Part shown: piece after piece, positions 1 to 8,451 of the stretch
Layout: the number at the start of each line of letters is the position of its first letter
Position numbering within the stretch: position 1 is the first letter of the stretch
Source: Achromobacter sp. MFA1 R4
GTDB taxonomy: Bacteria > Pseudomonadota > Gammaproteobacteria > Burkholderiales > Burkholderiaceae_B
Direction of reading: 5' to 3'
Assembly: GCF_900156745.1 (NCBI RefSeq)
Contig: NZ_LT707065.1
Coordinates: 5,592,086 to 5,656,085, forward strand
Length of the DNA stretch: 64,000 bases
Made by a program: the position numbers and the translations under genes
The notes under the pieces: generated by a model
Seen by the model: the letters and a program-made list of their open reading frames with translations, nothing else
The model's database searches: none
What the model was told of the DNA's origin: nothing

Positions 1-2
1 CC

Positions 3-314
3 TTGGATGACGACAAGCTTTATCCGATCGCAGGACCCATTGCGTTCGCCCCAGGCACAAACCCAATCGACTATCGCCGCGAGTGCCTGGTCACGCCTTT
101 GGGCGGCACGGGTAGAGAATGTGGCTGGGCCATCCAGATGCATGAAGACGCCGTAGTGACTGTGGAATACCTGTATTTCCCTGATCCCGAAAAACACCCC
201 GAACTCGCATTACAGCAACCAAACGCGCCCCACCCATTGGTGTTCACTGCCGCCGGGTGGTTCACCGACTCGATCGATCCTTCGAAACTTGAGCCTGTCA
301 GGGTGCCAAAATGA
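3..314 (+). CDS. Hypothetical protein, possibly 5'-truncated by the window edge
   Basis: A 103-residue reading frame runs from a TTG at position 3 to a TGA that overlaps the ATG of the next gene (ATGA). The overlap indicates translational coupling with the DUF6708 gene. No Shine-Dalgarno sequence can be seen because the frame begins at the window edge, so the true start may lie outside. The protein is soluble-looking, rich in Pro and acidic residues, with no signal peptide or membrane segment. I do not recognise a family. Its link to a DUF6708 protein suggests an accessory role in the same unit, but this is inference. Confidence 0.5.
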   Translation: MDDDKLYPIAGPIAFAPGTNPIDYRRECLVTPLGGTGRECGWAIQMHEDAVVTVEYLYFPDPEKHPELALQQPNAPHPLVFTAAGWFTDSIDPSKLEPVRVPK

Positions 315-1258
315 CTAGCGCAATTAAACGCTTGCCGAAGAGCTTTCGGTTTGGGGGTACGCCGCTATACGTGAGTAGCTCCATAGCCATTGCACCACAA
401 CCAGATGGCGTGCGACGCGTCAACGAAACGTGCGTCGAACTCGAGACATATGCAAATTATGTGCAACGCGGAGCGGTGGGCTTTATCGGCATGTCCGTCA
501 TTATCACCGTCGCCACGTACATCGTCGCCGTCTTCGCCCTGGGGATTCAAAATATGACTCATGAGCGGGTTACGGCGATGCTCGCGATGTCACCTGCCTT
601 AACAGTCATGGCATTCATTTTTTACCTTGCTGGCGGAGCAAATCGGAGCAAAGGCGCTTTTATCCGCATTCACCGAGGCACACGCAAGCTCTACTTCGTC
701 TACCCGCGCAAGAAGCGGCTGCACGTTCTCGATTGGGACCAGCTTGAAGCCCTGGCCGGATACATTCCCATCATCTCCGCAAGCGGCTACGCCAGCAGGC
801 ATCCTCTCTACTTGATCGGCGTCGACTACAACATGGACCCGCCAACTGAAATCTGTGCAGCATGCGGCAATCTAGGATTGTTCGACGGAGATCGGTCGGC
901 CAAGACGCTCTGGTCTTACCTGCAGGTCTTTATGACACATGGCCCGGAGGGCCTGCCGGAACCCGCTCCTCTGCCACCCCGACGAACCCGCATAGAAGAA
1001 ACCCTTCAGCCTTACCGGGACTGGTATGCCGGTTTGCGGCGCAGGCTGGCCAAGCCCTTTGGCTGGCTAAAGGCACCCATCACCCTTCCGCTCTGGCTGG
1101 GTTGGCTATTCATCAACGCCTTTCCCGACAGCGTGGAAGCCTTCATTCAATACAACGTGCCCTACGCGCAGTTTCCCAAGGAAATCGACCGGCTCTGCGG
1201 CTTTGATGACAAGCGCACACCGGTCATTCGCGTCAACGGCGAGCGGATCGAGCCGTAA
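311..1258 (+). CDS. DUF6708-type membrane protein
   Basis: The product is 315 residues long. Two hydrophobic segments (about residues 56-80 and 90-108) are followed by a soluble part with a basic stretch around an FVYPRKKR motif and a WDQLEAL motif. This arrangement, with a later LWSYLQVFM..GPEGLPEP segment and a C-terminal hydrophobic stretch near residues 255-270, matches DUF6708 proteins as I remember them. Members often occur near type VI secretion effector clusters in Burkholderiales; no VgrG, PAAR or effector is visible here because the window starts just upstream. The gene overlaps the preceding small frame by 4 bp. The molecular function is unknown. Confidence 0.7.
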   Translation: MTSAIKRLPKSFRFGGTPLYVSSSIAIAPQPDGVRRVNETCVELETYANYVQRGAVGFIGMSVIITVATYIVAVFALGIQNMTHERVTAMLAMSPALTVMAFIFYLAGGANRSKGAFIRIHRGTRKLYFVYPRKKRLHVLDWDQLEALAGYIPIISASGYASRHPLYLIGVDYNMDPPTEICAACGNLGLFDGDRSAKTLWSYLQVFMTHGPEGLPEPAPLPPRRTRIEETLQPYRDWYAGLRRRLAKPFGWLKAPITLPLWLGWLFINAFPDSVEAFIQYNVPYAQFPKEIDRLCGFDDKRTPVIRVNGERIEP

Positions 1259-1335
1259 ATCACCTTCACGTGTCATCGCCCCATTACACGCAGCGCAAAC
1301 ACACGCTCCATCGCAGGCCCACAAGCGAAACGCCC

Positions 1336-1947
1336 CTATCCTGGCCGCCTGCGCATCCCGTCCAGCAGCAGATCCGTGATGAATTCCGCCAGCGCCTGCT
1401 GGCGGGCGGCGTCGGGGGATTGGCGGGTGAAGCGTTCGATGATGCCCATGAGGGACTGGCCGAACCACTCGGGTGATATTTCGGGGCGGAACAGGCCGGC
1501 CTGCTGCTCGGCGCGCACGTTGTCCGCGATCATGGCGACCAGTTCGTCCTTGAGCGCCTCGGCGGCGTCGGCCTGGAAGAAGCCGATGCGGGTCAGGTTG
1601 GGATCTTCCTGCAAGATGGCGAGCAGGCTGCCCACGCCCTGGCGGATGCGGGCGGCTAGTTCGGCGCCTTGCAGGTCGCCGGGCAGGCGCGCCTGGCTGA
1701 TGGCCTGGCGCAGGCGCTGGGCGAACAGGCCCACCAGTTCGTCGTAGGCCGCCTGTTTGCTGGCGAAGTATTGGTAGAACACGGGCTGGGTCACGCCGGC
1801 GCGGGCGACGATGTCGCTGACCCGGGTGTACTGGAATCCCCGCTCGGCGAACTCTGCCGCGGCGACGGCCAATAGCAGCAGCCGCGTGCGCTCACCCTTG
1901 GTGAGACGCTTGTCTTGCGATGCCGAAATGGGTAGTGCCGTGTTCAT
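1336..1947 (-). CDS. TetR/AcrR family transcriptional regulator
   Basis: This 203-residue protein has a classic N-terminal TetR DNA-binding domain: an AAAEFAERGFQYTRVSDI segment, then AGVTQPVFYQYFASKQAAYDEL with the helix-turn-helix recognition helix and the YFxSKxxL motif (about residues 30-70). The rest is an all-helical ligand-binding domain of unknown specificity. The start is the ATG at 1947. A GGTAGT/ACTACC inverted repeat (1931-1936 and 1959-1964) spans the start codon and might be a self-binding site, but it is short. The divergent neighbour at 2174 is a secreted glycine-rich protein, and no transporter adjoins the gene, so the regulon cannot be read from context. Confidence 0.92.
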   Translation of the reverse strand: MNTALPISASQDKRLTKGERTRLLLLAVAAAEFAERGFQYTRVSDIVARAGVTQPVFYQYFASKQAAYDELVGLFAQRLRQAISQARLPGDLQGAELAARIRQGVGSLLAILQEDPNLTRIGFFQADAAEALKDELVAMIADNVRAEQQAGLFRPEISPEWFGQSLMGIIERFTRQSPDAARQQALAEFITDLLLDGMRRRPG

Positions 1948-2173
1948 CGCGAGAAAGTACTACCTATCCCCCCTTTGCGCCACACGCGGCAGGACGCTTC
2001 GGCCACGGGTCGGCCACTGCGTGCAACCCGTTCCCGGCCTCGGTCACGCGCCTGAAATCACTTGAAATCCCCGTATCGCTTGCGACAACTTATTGCGGCG
2101 ACGGAGCAGTAAAGTAAGGCTGTCGTCCGGCGCCGTGCACGGTGCCGGTTCCGGGCGGCCGAGGAGCAAGATC

Positions 2174-2743
2174 ATGAAGCGGTTTTCAGGCCGGGTGGCC
2201 ATGGCGGCATTGGCGCTGGCGGTGGCCAGCGCGCCGGCGGTGGCTGGCGGGCGTGGCGGATATTGGGGCGGCGGCCATGGCGGCGGCTATCACCACCATC
2301 ACGGTGGCGGCGGCAGCAGTTCGGACGGCTGGTGGATCGGCGGCGCATTTGCGCTGGCGACAGTGGGGCTGCTGCTGGCGGCCAATTCGGGGCCTTCCTA
2401 CGTGCAGACCGGGGTGTATTCGTCCGGCGTGGGGTACACGAGCCCTCCCCTCTATGCGGCGCCGGCGTATGGCGCCCCGGTTTATGAAGCGGCGCCGGTG
2501 TATGAAGCGCCCCCCGTTGCCTATTCGACGCCCGTGCCGCAATACGCGCCGGTGCAGTATGAACCGGCCCCCGCGGTCAATACCGCCCAGGCGAACGCCA
2601 CGACCGACTGTCGGCGCTGGGCCATGAACCAGAGCGGGTACGATCCGGCCACCATCAACGCCTGGACCACCCAGATCATGGTGGACACCTACAACCGCGC
2701 GTTGGATTCCTGCATGACCAGCCGCGGGTATCGCGCCAACTGA
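2174..2743 (+). CDS. Exported glycine/histidine/proline-rich protein
   Basis: The ATG at 2174 follows a GAGGAG ribosome-binding site at 2161-2166. This start gives a good Sec signal peptide ending at an A-V-A-G junction near residue 25. The 189-residue product then has a Gly-rich segment with a run of four His, one membrane-like helix (about residues 53-70, GGAFALATVGLLLAA), a long Pro/Ala/Tyr linker with repeated AAPVYEAPP-like units, and a conserved C-terminal module carrying two Cys (DCRRWA and LDSCMTSRGY). Proteins of this form are common in Burkholderiales envelopes. The function is unknown; the paired cysteines suggest a periplasmic disulfide. Confidence 0.82.
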   Translation: MKRFSGRVAMAALALAVASAPAVAGGRGGYWGGGHGGGYHHHHGGGGSSSDGWWIGGAFALATVGLLLAANSGPSYVQTGVYSSGVGYTSPPLYAAPAYGAPVYEAAPVYEAPPVAYSTPVPQYAPVQYEPAPAVNTAQANATTDCRRWAMNQSGYDPATINAWTTQIMVDTYNRALDSCMTSRGYRAN

Positions 2744-2755
2744 CGCACCGCGCGA

Positions 2756-3073
2756 TCAGCGCCGCCAGCCGCGCCGGGCGTACAAGAGGCCCAGGATCAA
2801 CAGCGCGGCGGCCGGCAGCACCCAGACGAACCCTGCGTCCGTATAGACCACCTGATCGACCGGATCGTAGTAGCGGCCCAGTTCGTTGAAGTCCCATTTC
2901 AGGTACTGCGCGTACCATGCGTAGAAGAAGAATGCGGACAAGGCCAGGCAGGAAAGCGCCGCCACGCGCGCAATCGCACGGCTGCGGCCCGCGCGCGCCG
3001 CGCTTTTCCATGCCGCATAGGCGCATGCGGCCACGCCCAGCAGGACCAGCCAGTCAGCGGCTTCAGTCAGCAT
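2756..3073 (-). CDS. Small integral membrane protein
   Basis: The product is 105 residues with about three hydrophobic segments (residues 7-21, 36-55 and 84-97) and an aromatic periplasmic-looking loop (YAQYLKWDFNELGRYYDP). It starts 11 bp inside the end of the upstream DUF523 gene, so the two are very probably co-transcribed and translationally coupled. It ends 12 bp from the convergent glycine-rich gene. No enzymatic motif is visible and I do not recognise the family. Confidence 0.72.
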   Translation of the reverse strand: MLTEAADWLVLLGVAACAYAAWKSAARAGRSRAIARVAALSCLALSAFFFYAWYAQYLKWDFNELGRYYDPVDQVVYTDAGFVWVLPAAALLILGLLYARRGWRR

Positions 3074-3569
3074 CGCCCGCCTCCAGCGCGGCGAGGCAGG
3101 CGGCGGCTTCGCCCCATTGCTTTTCGCTGAAGACCTGCAGGCCCGCGCGGCGGAGCAATTCAGCGGTCACCCCCACGCCGGGCTGGCGGCGGCCGGCGAA
3201 ATGGCCGTCGTACACATAGCCGCTGCCGCAGGACGGGCTGCCTTCTTTCAGCACGGCGATGCGGATGCCGCGCGCCTGCGCCGCGACGAGCGCCTCGTGG
3301 GCGCCGCGCACGAACGGCTGCGTGACGTCGTCGCCCGTCACCGCCACGACGCGCGCCCGGCCGGCCAGCACCGCGGCCGCGTCCTTGGCCGGCTCGATCT
3401 CGGCGGGCGGCCGGGGGATCGGCATGCCGCCCGCTACCTCGGGACAGACCGCGACGACCCGGCCTTCCTGCAGCCACCGGTCGAGCACGGCATCGCCTTG
3501 CTGCACGCTGCGGCCGTCGTAGCGCACGGGATTGCCCAACAGGCAGGAGCTGACCAGAACGTAATGCAT
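3063..3569 (-). CDS. DUF523 family protein
   Basis: The frame stays open upstream to 3677, but the family begins with a SSCLLGxxVRYDG motif, which starts six residues after the ATG at 3569. That start gives 168 residues. The conserved cysteines are visible in three places: SSCLLG, a VCPEVxGGMPxPR motif, and KEGSPSCGSG. These are the hallmark of DUF523 (YbbK-like) proteins. The cysteine pattern suggests metal or iron-sulfur binding, but no activity is established that I know of. It is the first gene of a two-gene unit with the small membrane protein downstream. Confidence 0.92.
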   Translation of the reverse strand: MHYVLVSSCLLGNPVRYDGRSVQQGDAVLDRWLQEGRVVAVCPEVAGGMPIPRPPAEIEPAKDAAAVLAGRARVVAVTGDDVTQPFVRGAHEALVAAQARGIRIAVLKEGSPSCGSGYVYDGHFAGRRQPGVGVTAELLRRAGLQVFSEKQWGEAAACLAALEAGDAD

Positions 3570-3722
3570 GCAGGACCGGGAAATGGGGAGTCGGTGGAGG
3601 CGGACGGTGGATTGGGGCGGGCCGGGGCCGGAAATCCGGGGCCGAACGTACAGACCGGCGTCCGAGGCTCGAATCATAGAACACGAACGCGGCCATGCGC
3701 CCTTGCCCGCGGAACCGGTCCG

Positions 3723-3983
3723 CTAGTTGCCCGGCAACGCCTGCATCCAGTCCCGCAGCGCCGGATCTCGCACCTGGAGTATGTCGAACAGGCCCAGCGC
3801 CTGCAGGGCGGGCATCGCGTGCTGGATGTCCCGCCGCGCGGCGGCGACGGCCTCGGGCGGCGCCGCCGGATCGACGCACACGCGGGCATTGGCCAGAAAC
3901 GCGCCGACCGTGCCTTTGCGCACCGCCACACCGTGGAAGATTCCTTGGTCCTTGCCGTCCGGCAGCACATCCTGGGCTTTCAT
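3723..3983 (-). CDS. Hypothetical protein, 86 residues
   Basis: I chose the ATG at 3983 because an AGGAGT ribosome-binding site lies about 5 bases upstream. A longer frame to 4079 would overlap the divergent AraC gene. The product (begins MKAQDVLPDGKD) is small and soluble with no signal peptide, and has an alpha-helical C-terminal half with an AAARRDIQHAMPALQALG segment. I do not recognise it. It is transcribed divergently from the AraC-family regulator at 4058, with 74 bp between starts, so that regulator may control it. Confidence 0.68.
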   Translation of the reverse strand: MKAQDVLPDGKDQGIFHGVAVRKGTVGAFLANARVCVDPAAPPEAVAAARRDIQHAMPALQALGLFDILQVRDPALRDWMQALPGN

Positions 3984-4057
3984 GATTGACTCCTGAGGGT
4001 TGGGTACAGGCGCTACGATAAGCCCTATCTTTCGGCATAACTGCGTCAGTCTGGCCA

Positions 4058-4930
4058 ATGAATACCGCGTTTCAGCCACCCGCTCCGCGTCCCGGCGTCC
4101 GCCCCGGTCCGGCGTCCGCTTCTTCCTGCGCCCCGGGCGCGCCGCTGCTGGCTCCCGAGCGCGCCCGCGCGCGTGGGGGCCCGCGGCTCATCGCCGTCGC
4201 CCGGCAGGACGGCGCGCTTCGGCACACGGCCATGCACGAGCACGCGCGGGGTCAATTGCTGGGCGCGTGGCAAGGCCTGCTGACCGTCTACGCGGCAGAC
4301 CAGCAGTGGGTCGTCCCGTCGCAGCATGCCGTCTGGATTCCTCCCGGTCACCCGCATGGGCTGCGATCGCACGGCCCCTACGCCGGCTACAGCGCCTATC
4401 TCAGCCCCGCGGCCTGCGCAGGGCTGCCGCAACGGCCGTGCGTGTTGCAGGCCTCGTCTTTGCTGTTGGCCGCGATCGAACGCGCGGCAAGCTGGGGAGA
4501 AGACGACGACACCGCCGATCCGGCGCGCCGGCGCATCGTCGAGGTGATTCGAGACGAGATCCGTAGCCTGCCGCACGCCGGGGTCGCGCTCGTGCTGCCG
4601 CGCGATGCGCGCTTGCAGCAGTTGGCGCTGGCGTTGTCGGATCACCCCGCGGACACGCGGCCGCTGCAGGCATGGGCGGCCGCCGTCGGCATGGCCCCGC
4701 GCACGCTGGCGCGCCGTTTTCTTGCCGAGACGGGTTTGCCGGTGGGCGCATGGCGGCAGCGCGCGCGCCTGATGCGCGCCCAGGAAATGCTGGCGGCGGG
4801 GGCTGCGGTGACCACGGTGGCGCTGGAGCTGGGTTATGACAACGTCAGCGCGTTCATCGCCATGTTCAAGCGCGAACTGGGCGCCACGCCGGGCCGGTTC
4901 AGGCCACGGGCGGACCGCCAGGCGGATTAA
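4058..4930 (+). CDS. AraC family transcriptional regulator with N-terminal cupin domain
   Basis: The product is 290 residues. The N-terminal part, after a Pro/Ala-rich leader of about 40 residues, has a cupin-like pattern (MHEHARGQLLGAWQG then WIPPGHPHGL) typical of the YkgD/AraC_binding type. The C-terminal ~100 residues carry the two helix-turn-helix units: LQAWAAAVGMAPRTLARRF and VALELGYDNVSAFIAMFKRE, followed by the conserved GxTPGRFR motif. It is divergent from the 86-residue gene at 3983. No strong ribosome-binding site precedes the ATG, so a slightly later start is possible. Confidence 0.9.
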   Translation: MNTAFQPPAPRPGVRPGPASASSCAPGAPLLAPERARARGGPRLIAVARQDGALRHTAMHEHARGQLLGAWQGLLTVYAADQQWVVPSQHAVWIPPGHPHGLRSHGPYAGYSAYLSPAACAGLPQRPCVLQASSLLLAAIERAASWGEDDDTADPARRRIVEVIRDEIRSLPHAGVALVLPRDARLQQLALALSDHPADTRPLQAWAAAVGMAPRTLARRFLAETGLPVGAWRQRARLMRAQEMLAAGAAVTTVALELGYDNVSAFIAMFKRELGATPGRFRPRADRQAD

Positions 4931-4955
4931 GCACTGGCACCCCGCCCTGGCGCGC

Positions 4956-6701
4956 TCAACCCTCCTGGGCCGCCTTCTTGGCGGCGCGCGGCGCGGTCTT
5001 GCGGGCCGTCTTGCGCGCCGGCTTGGCGGGCGTTGCGGCCTCTGCCGCCGCCGGCTCGGCCGCGGACCTGGCGGGCGCGGATTTCCCCGCGGCGGGCTTG
5101 GCCTCGCTCTGCGCACCGTCTTCGCCCTTCGCGGCGGTTTTGCGCGCACCGCGTCCTCGCTTGGCGGCGGGTGCGGGTTCGGCGGCCGGGCTGGCTGCGG
5201 GGCCGGTGACCGGATCGGCCGCCTTCGCAGGGCGTTCGCGTTCGGCCTGGACCGGCGGCGTGACGAATGTCCATTCGCCCACGTTCACGACCGGCGGCGG
5301 CATGGGCACGAGCGCCGATTGCGGCAGGGGTTGCGGGGGCCGGCCGAAGGACGGCGGGCGGACCGCCGGGGCCTGGGATGCGTCGGACGGCACACGGTCG
5401 CCCGCAGGCGCCGCGTCCGGCTGGCTGGGTGCGTCGGCCTGCGCCTCGTCCCGCGCCCGCCGCGCACCGCCTGCCGGCCTGGCGCCGCGCGAACGCCGGT
5501 CCGCCTGCCGCGCATTGCGGGGCGGACGTCCTTCGTCCTGATCGTGACCGCGGGCCTGCCCGGCATCCTCCGGTTGATCGGCGCCCGCCATCTGCCCCGC
5601 AAGCGCGGGCGCGTCGACGACCGTGCCGCCTTCGGTCTGGCGGGGCGCATCGGGCTGTTTCCAGGCGTCCGGCTCGCCGGCATGATCCGCGGACGGCGAA
5701 GCGCCATCATCCCGGTCCGCGCCGCCCTGTTGAGCCGCCGTCCGCCCGCCCGCCGACTTGCGGCCACCGCGGGATTTGCGCGAATTCCTGCCGCCGCCGG
5801 CCTGCGCGTCCGCCTGGTCGGCCACGCCTTCCGGCGCGGATTCGGCCGGCGCATCGCCGCCCGCGACGCGCTCGCCGCCTGTGCTGTCGCGGTAGACATA
5901 GGTGCCCGACTTTTCTTCGCGGCCGACCTCCAGGAAGCCGCGCGACTGCGCCTCTTCCAGCAGGTTCCCGAACGCGCGGAAGCCATAGTAGGACTCGTTG
6001 AAATCCGGCTTGCGGCGCTTGAGCGCGTCTTTCAGGGCCGAGGCCCAGATCTTGCCGCTGTCGCCGCGTTCGGCCATCAGGGCCTCGAACGTCTCGACGA
6101 CCATCTCCACGGCGCGGGTCTTGCGGGCTTCCTGCTCTTCCTTGCGGCGGCGTTCCTCGTCCGGCGAGCGCCGCTGGACGCTGGCGCCGCGGGTGTCGCG
6201 GCGCGCGTCGGCGGTGCGCTGGCCTTCGCGTGCCAGGTCGTCATAGAAGATGAATTCATCGCAGTTGGCGATGAGCAGGTCCGAGGTGGACTGCTTGACG
6301 CCCACGCCGATGACCTTCTTGTCGTTCTCGCGCAGCTTGGACACGAGCGGCGAAAAATCGGAATCGCCGCTGATGATCACGAAGGTGTTGACGTGGGATT
6401 TGGTGTAGCAGAAGTCCAGCGCATCCACGACCAGCCGGATGTCTGCCGAGTTCTTTCCCGACTGCCGCACATGCGGAATTTCGATGAGCTCGAAGTTGGC
6501 CTCGTGCATGGGCGCCTTGAATTCCTTGTAGCGCTCCCAGTCGCAGTAGGCCTTCTTGACGACGATGCTGCCCTTGAGCAGCAGGCGCTCGAGCACCGGC
6601 CGGATGTCGAACTTCTGGTATTTGGTGTCGCGCACGCCCAGCGCCACGTTCTCGAAGTCGCAGAAAAGCGCCATGCTGACGTTTTCGTTGGGGTTGTTCA
6701 T
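4956..6701 (-). CDS. NYN domain (LabA/PIN-like) and OST-HTH/LOTUS protein with long Ala/Lys/Pro-rich tail
   Basis: The ATG at 6701 has a GGAGAG site upstream and opens directly into the domain, giving 581 residues. Residues about 8-165 are a NYN domain: ALFCDFENV with the first acidic residue, SADIRLVVDALDFCY, and IISGDSDFSPLV, the PIN-like acidic cluster of Mg2+-dependent RNases. Residues about 205-290 are an OST-HTH/LOTUS domain. The remaining ~290 residues are disordered and rich in Ala, Pro, Arg and Lys, ending in AKPARKTARKTAPRAAKKAA, like bacterial histone-H1-type tails. RNA cleavage or silencing is the family expectation; the target is unknown. The GNAT gene is divergent from it. Confidence 0.9.
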   Translation of the reverse strand: MNNPNENVSMALFCDFENVALGVRDTKYQKFDIRPVLERLLLKGSIVVKKAYCDWERYKEFKAPMHEANFELIEIPHVRQSGKNSADIRLVVDALDFCYTKSHVNTFVIISGDSDFSPLVSKLRENDKKVIGVGVKQSTSDLLIANCDEFIFYDDLAREGQRTADARRDTRGASVQRRSPDEERRRKEEQEARKTRAVEMVVETFEALMAERGDSGKIWASALKDALKRRKPDFNESYYGFRAFGNLLEEAQSRGFLEVGREEKSGTYVYRDSTGGERVAGGDAPAESAPEGVADQADAQAGGGRNSRKSRGGRKSAGGRTAAQQGGADRDDGASPSADHAGEPDAWKQPDAPRQTEGGTVVDAPALAGQMAGADQPEDAGQARGHDQDEGRPPRNARQADRRSRGARPAGGARRARDEAQADAPSQPDAAPAGDRVPSDASQAPAVRPPSFGRPPQPLPQSALVPMPPPVVNVGEWTFVTPPVQAERERPAKAADPVTGPAASPAAEPAPAAKRGRGARKTAAKGEDGAQSEAKPAAGKSAPARSAAEPAAAEAATPAKPARKTARKTAPRAAKKAAQEG

Positions 6702-6812
6702 GTTCTCTCCAATTCCGCGGCGGCCCACGCCAAGCCGGGCTGGGCGCCGCCACAATCCGCCCATGATATACATTTCCGATTGACCTCTCCGGCCTCCCAG
6801 TCCGCTACCGCC

Positions 6813-7388
6813 ATGCCCGACGCCGCTCCGCCTCCTGAACTGACCACCGCTCGACTGCTGCTGCGGCCCCTGTGCCTGGCGGACGCGGACGCCATCCAGC
6901 GCATCTTTGCCCAATGGGACGTCGTGCGATTCCTGGCCGACCAGGTGCCCTGGCCGTACCCCGACGACGGGGCGCGCCAGTACATCGAGCAGGCCGCCCT
7001 GCCCGCCGCGCGCCGCGGGACGCAGTGGCATTGGTCGATCCGCACGCGCGCGCAGCCGGACCAGCTGATCGGCGTCATCAGCCTGATGGACGACGACCCC
7101 GGCAACAACCGGGGGTTCTGGCTGGATCCAGCCCAGCAGGGCCTGGGCTACATGACCGAAGCCTGCGCCGCCGTCACGGCCTACTGGTTTGGCGTGCTGG
7201 GCAAGCCCGTGCTGCGTGCGCCCAAGGCCATCGCCAACACGGCCTCGCGCCGGATATCGGAAAGCAGCGGCATGCGCTGCGTGGCCACCGAGGAACGCGG
7301 CCTGGTCAGCGGCCGCCATGCCTGCGAAATCTGGGAGATCACCCGCGACGAATGGATGGCGCGCCAGGCCGGCTCGCCCACGGCCTAG
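6813..7388 (+). CDS. GNAT family N-acetyltransferase (RimJ/RimL-like)
   Basis: The product is 191 residues. The N-terminal ELTTARLLLRPLCLADADAIQRIF segment is the typical RimJ/RimL-like opening, followed by the substrate-side strand WHWSIRTR..DQLIGVISLMDD and the acetyl-CoA site region FWLDPAQQGLGYMTEACAAVTAYWF (Q/RxxGxG/A variant QQGLGYMTEA). The C-terminal strand and helix, with a SRRISESSGMRCVATEERGL pattern (family form: S.RvlEk.GF), complete the fold. It probably acetylates a small molecule or a protein N-terminus or side chain. It is divergent from the NYN gene, with 111 bp between the two starts, and is likely monocistronic. Confidence 0.9.
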   Translation: MPDAAPPPELTTARLLLRPLCLADADAIQRIFAQWDVVRFLADQVPWPYPDDGARQYIEQAALPAARRGTQWHWSIRTRAQPDQLIGVISLMDDDPGNNRGFWLDPAQQGLGYMTEACAAVTAYWFGVLGKPVLRAPKAIANTASRRISESSGMRCVATEERGLVSGRHACEIWEITRDEWMARQAGSPTA

Positions 7389-7557
7389 TTCGTCCCCGAT
7401 TAAGACGGGCGTCTCGGCCGGCCGCCTGGCCGGTCAACCCGGCGCTTATCGCCTATTTCGCCCCGCTTTCCGGCCGATTGACCTGGGCCCGCGCTGGCTA
7501 GAATTCCCGAAAATCCGGCATTCCGCGCGTGGGATGCCTTGTCATCGGGCAACATCC

Positions 7558-8451
7558 ATGAATCCGTCTACCGTCATCGGCGCCGTTGTCGGCCTGCTCA
7601 CCCTGGTCATCGTCGTGGCGCTGTCCGCCAACGACTCCAGCCTGTACTTCAATCTGCCGGGCCTGGCGATCGTGCTGGGCGGCACCTGCGCCGCGCTGTT
7701 CATCGCGTATCCGCTGCAGGAAGTCGTGCGCGTCTTCAAGCTGGTGCGCACCGTGTTCCGCAATGACCAGCACGACCAGCAGCGCGACATCGAAGAACTG
7801 GTCGGGATGGCCCAGCTCTGGATGAACGCCGACGTCCACAAGGTCGAGCACGAGCTCAAGAAGGTCTCGAACCCGTTCCTGCGCACGGGCGTGCAGCTCA
7901 TCATCGACAACACGCCCGAAGAGCAGATCATCGAGCTGTTGAAGTGGCGCGTGGCCCGCCTGCGCGCCCGCGAGCAGGCCGAAGCCCAGATGTTCCGCGT
8001 CATGGCCACGTTTGCGCCGGCCTTCGGGATGCTGGGCACGCTGGTCGGCCTGATCAACCTGATGGCCGTGCTGGGCGACGGCAGCATGCAGACCATCGGC
8101 CAGCAACTGGCCATCGGCCTGATGACCACGTTCTACGGCATCCTGCTCGCCAACCTGGTCTGCAAGCCGATCGCGCTGAAGCTGGAACGCCGCACGGCGC
8201 GCCGCGTCGAGTCCATGAACATGGTGCTGCAGGGCATCTCGATGATGTGCGAGAAGCGCGGCCCGGCCATGGTGCGCGAGACCCTGAATTCGTTCGTGAT
8301 GCACGTCGAAGACGAAATCTACGATGGCGGCGCCGACGCCCGGCCGAAGGCCAAGCCGGAAGGCCAGGGCAAGCCGGCGCCCGCCGCCGCGGCAGGCAAC
8401 GCCGCCGGCGCTCCCGCCACCCTCGTCCGCCCGGCAGCCGCGCGTCAATGA
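7558..8451 (+). CDS. MotA/PomA-type ion channel stator subunit
   Basis: The product is 297 residues. Two membrane segments sit near the N-terminus (residues 3-25 and 32-50, including NLPGLAIVLGGTCAALFIAYP), then a cytoplasmic domain with the family's charged stretch, and two more segments around residues 145-165 (FAPAFGMLGTLVGLINLM) and 178-200 (IGLMTTFYGILLANLVCKPI). This is the PomA/MotC-like pattern of four helices. The C-terminus has an Ala/Pro-rich extension of about 40 residues not seen in PomA. It overlaps the MotB-like gene by 4 bp (ATGA). No chemotaxis or flagellar genes are nearby. Confidence 0.9.
   Translation: MNPSTVIGAVVGLLTLVIVVALSANDSSLYFNLPGLAIVLGGTCAALFIAYPLQEVVRVFKLVRTVFRNDQHDQQRDIEELVGMAQLWMNADVHKVEHELKKVSNPFLRTGVQLIIDNTPEEQIIELLKWRVARLRAREQAEAQMFRVMATFAPAFGMLGTLVGLINLMAVLGDGSMQTIGQQLAIGLMTTFYGILLANLVCKPIALKLERRTARRVESMNMVLQGISMMCEKRGPAMVRETLNSFVMHVEDEIYDGGADARPKAKPEGQGKPAPAAAAGNAAGAPATLVRPAAARQ

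Noticed and set aside
1931-1964. GGTAGT/ACTACC inverted repeat over the TetR start codon as an operator
   Set aside because: Only six bases per arm with a 22-bp gap; too short to list as a feature by itself.
4836-7388. An 850-codon open frame on the plus strand, opposite the NYN gene
   Set aside because: It runs antisense to a gene with clear domains and is explained by GC-rich codon bias. Only its last 191 codons (from 6813) are a real gene, the GNAT protein, which has its own start.
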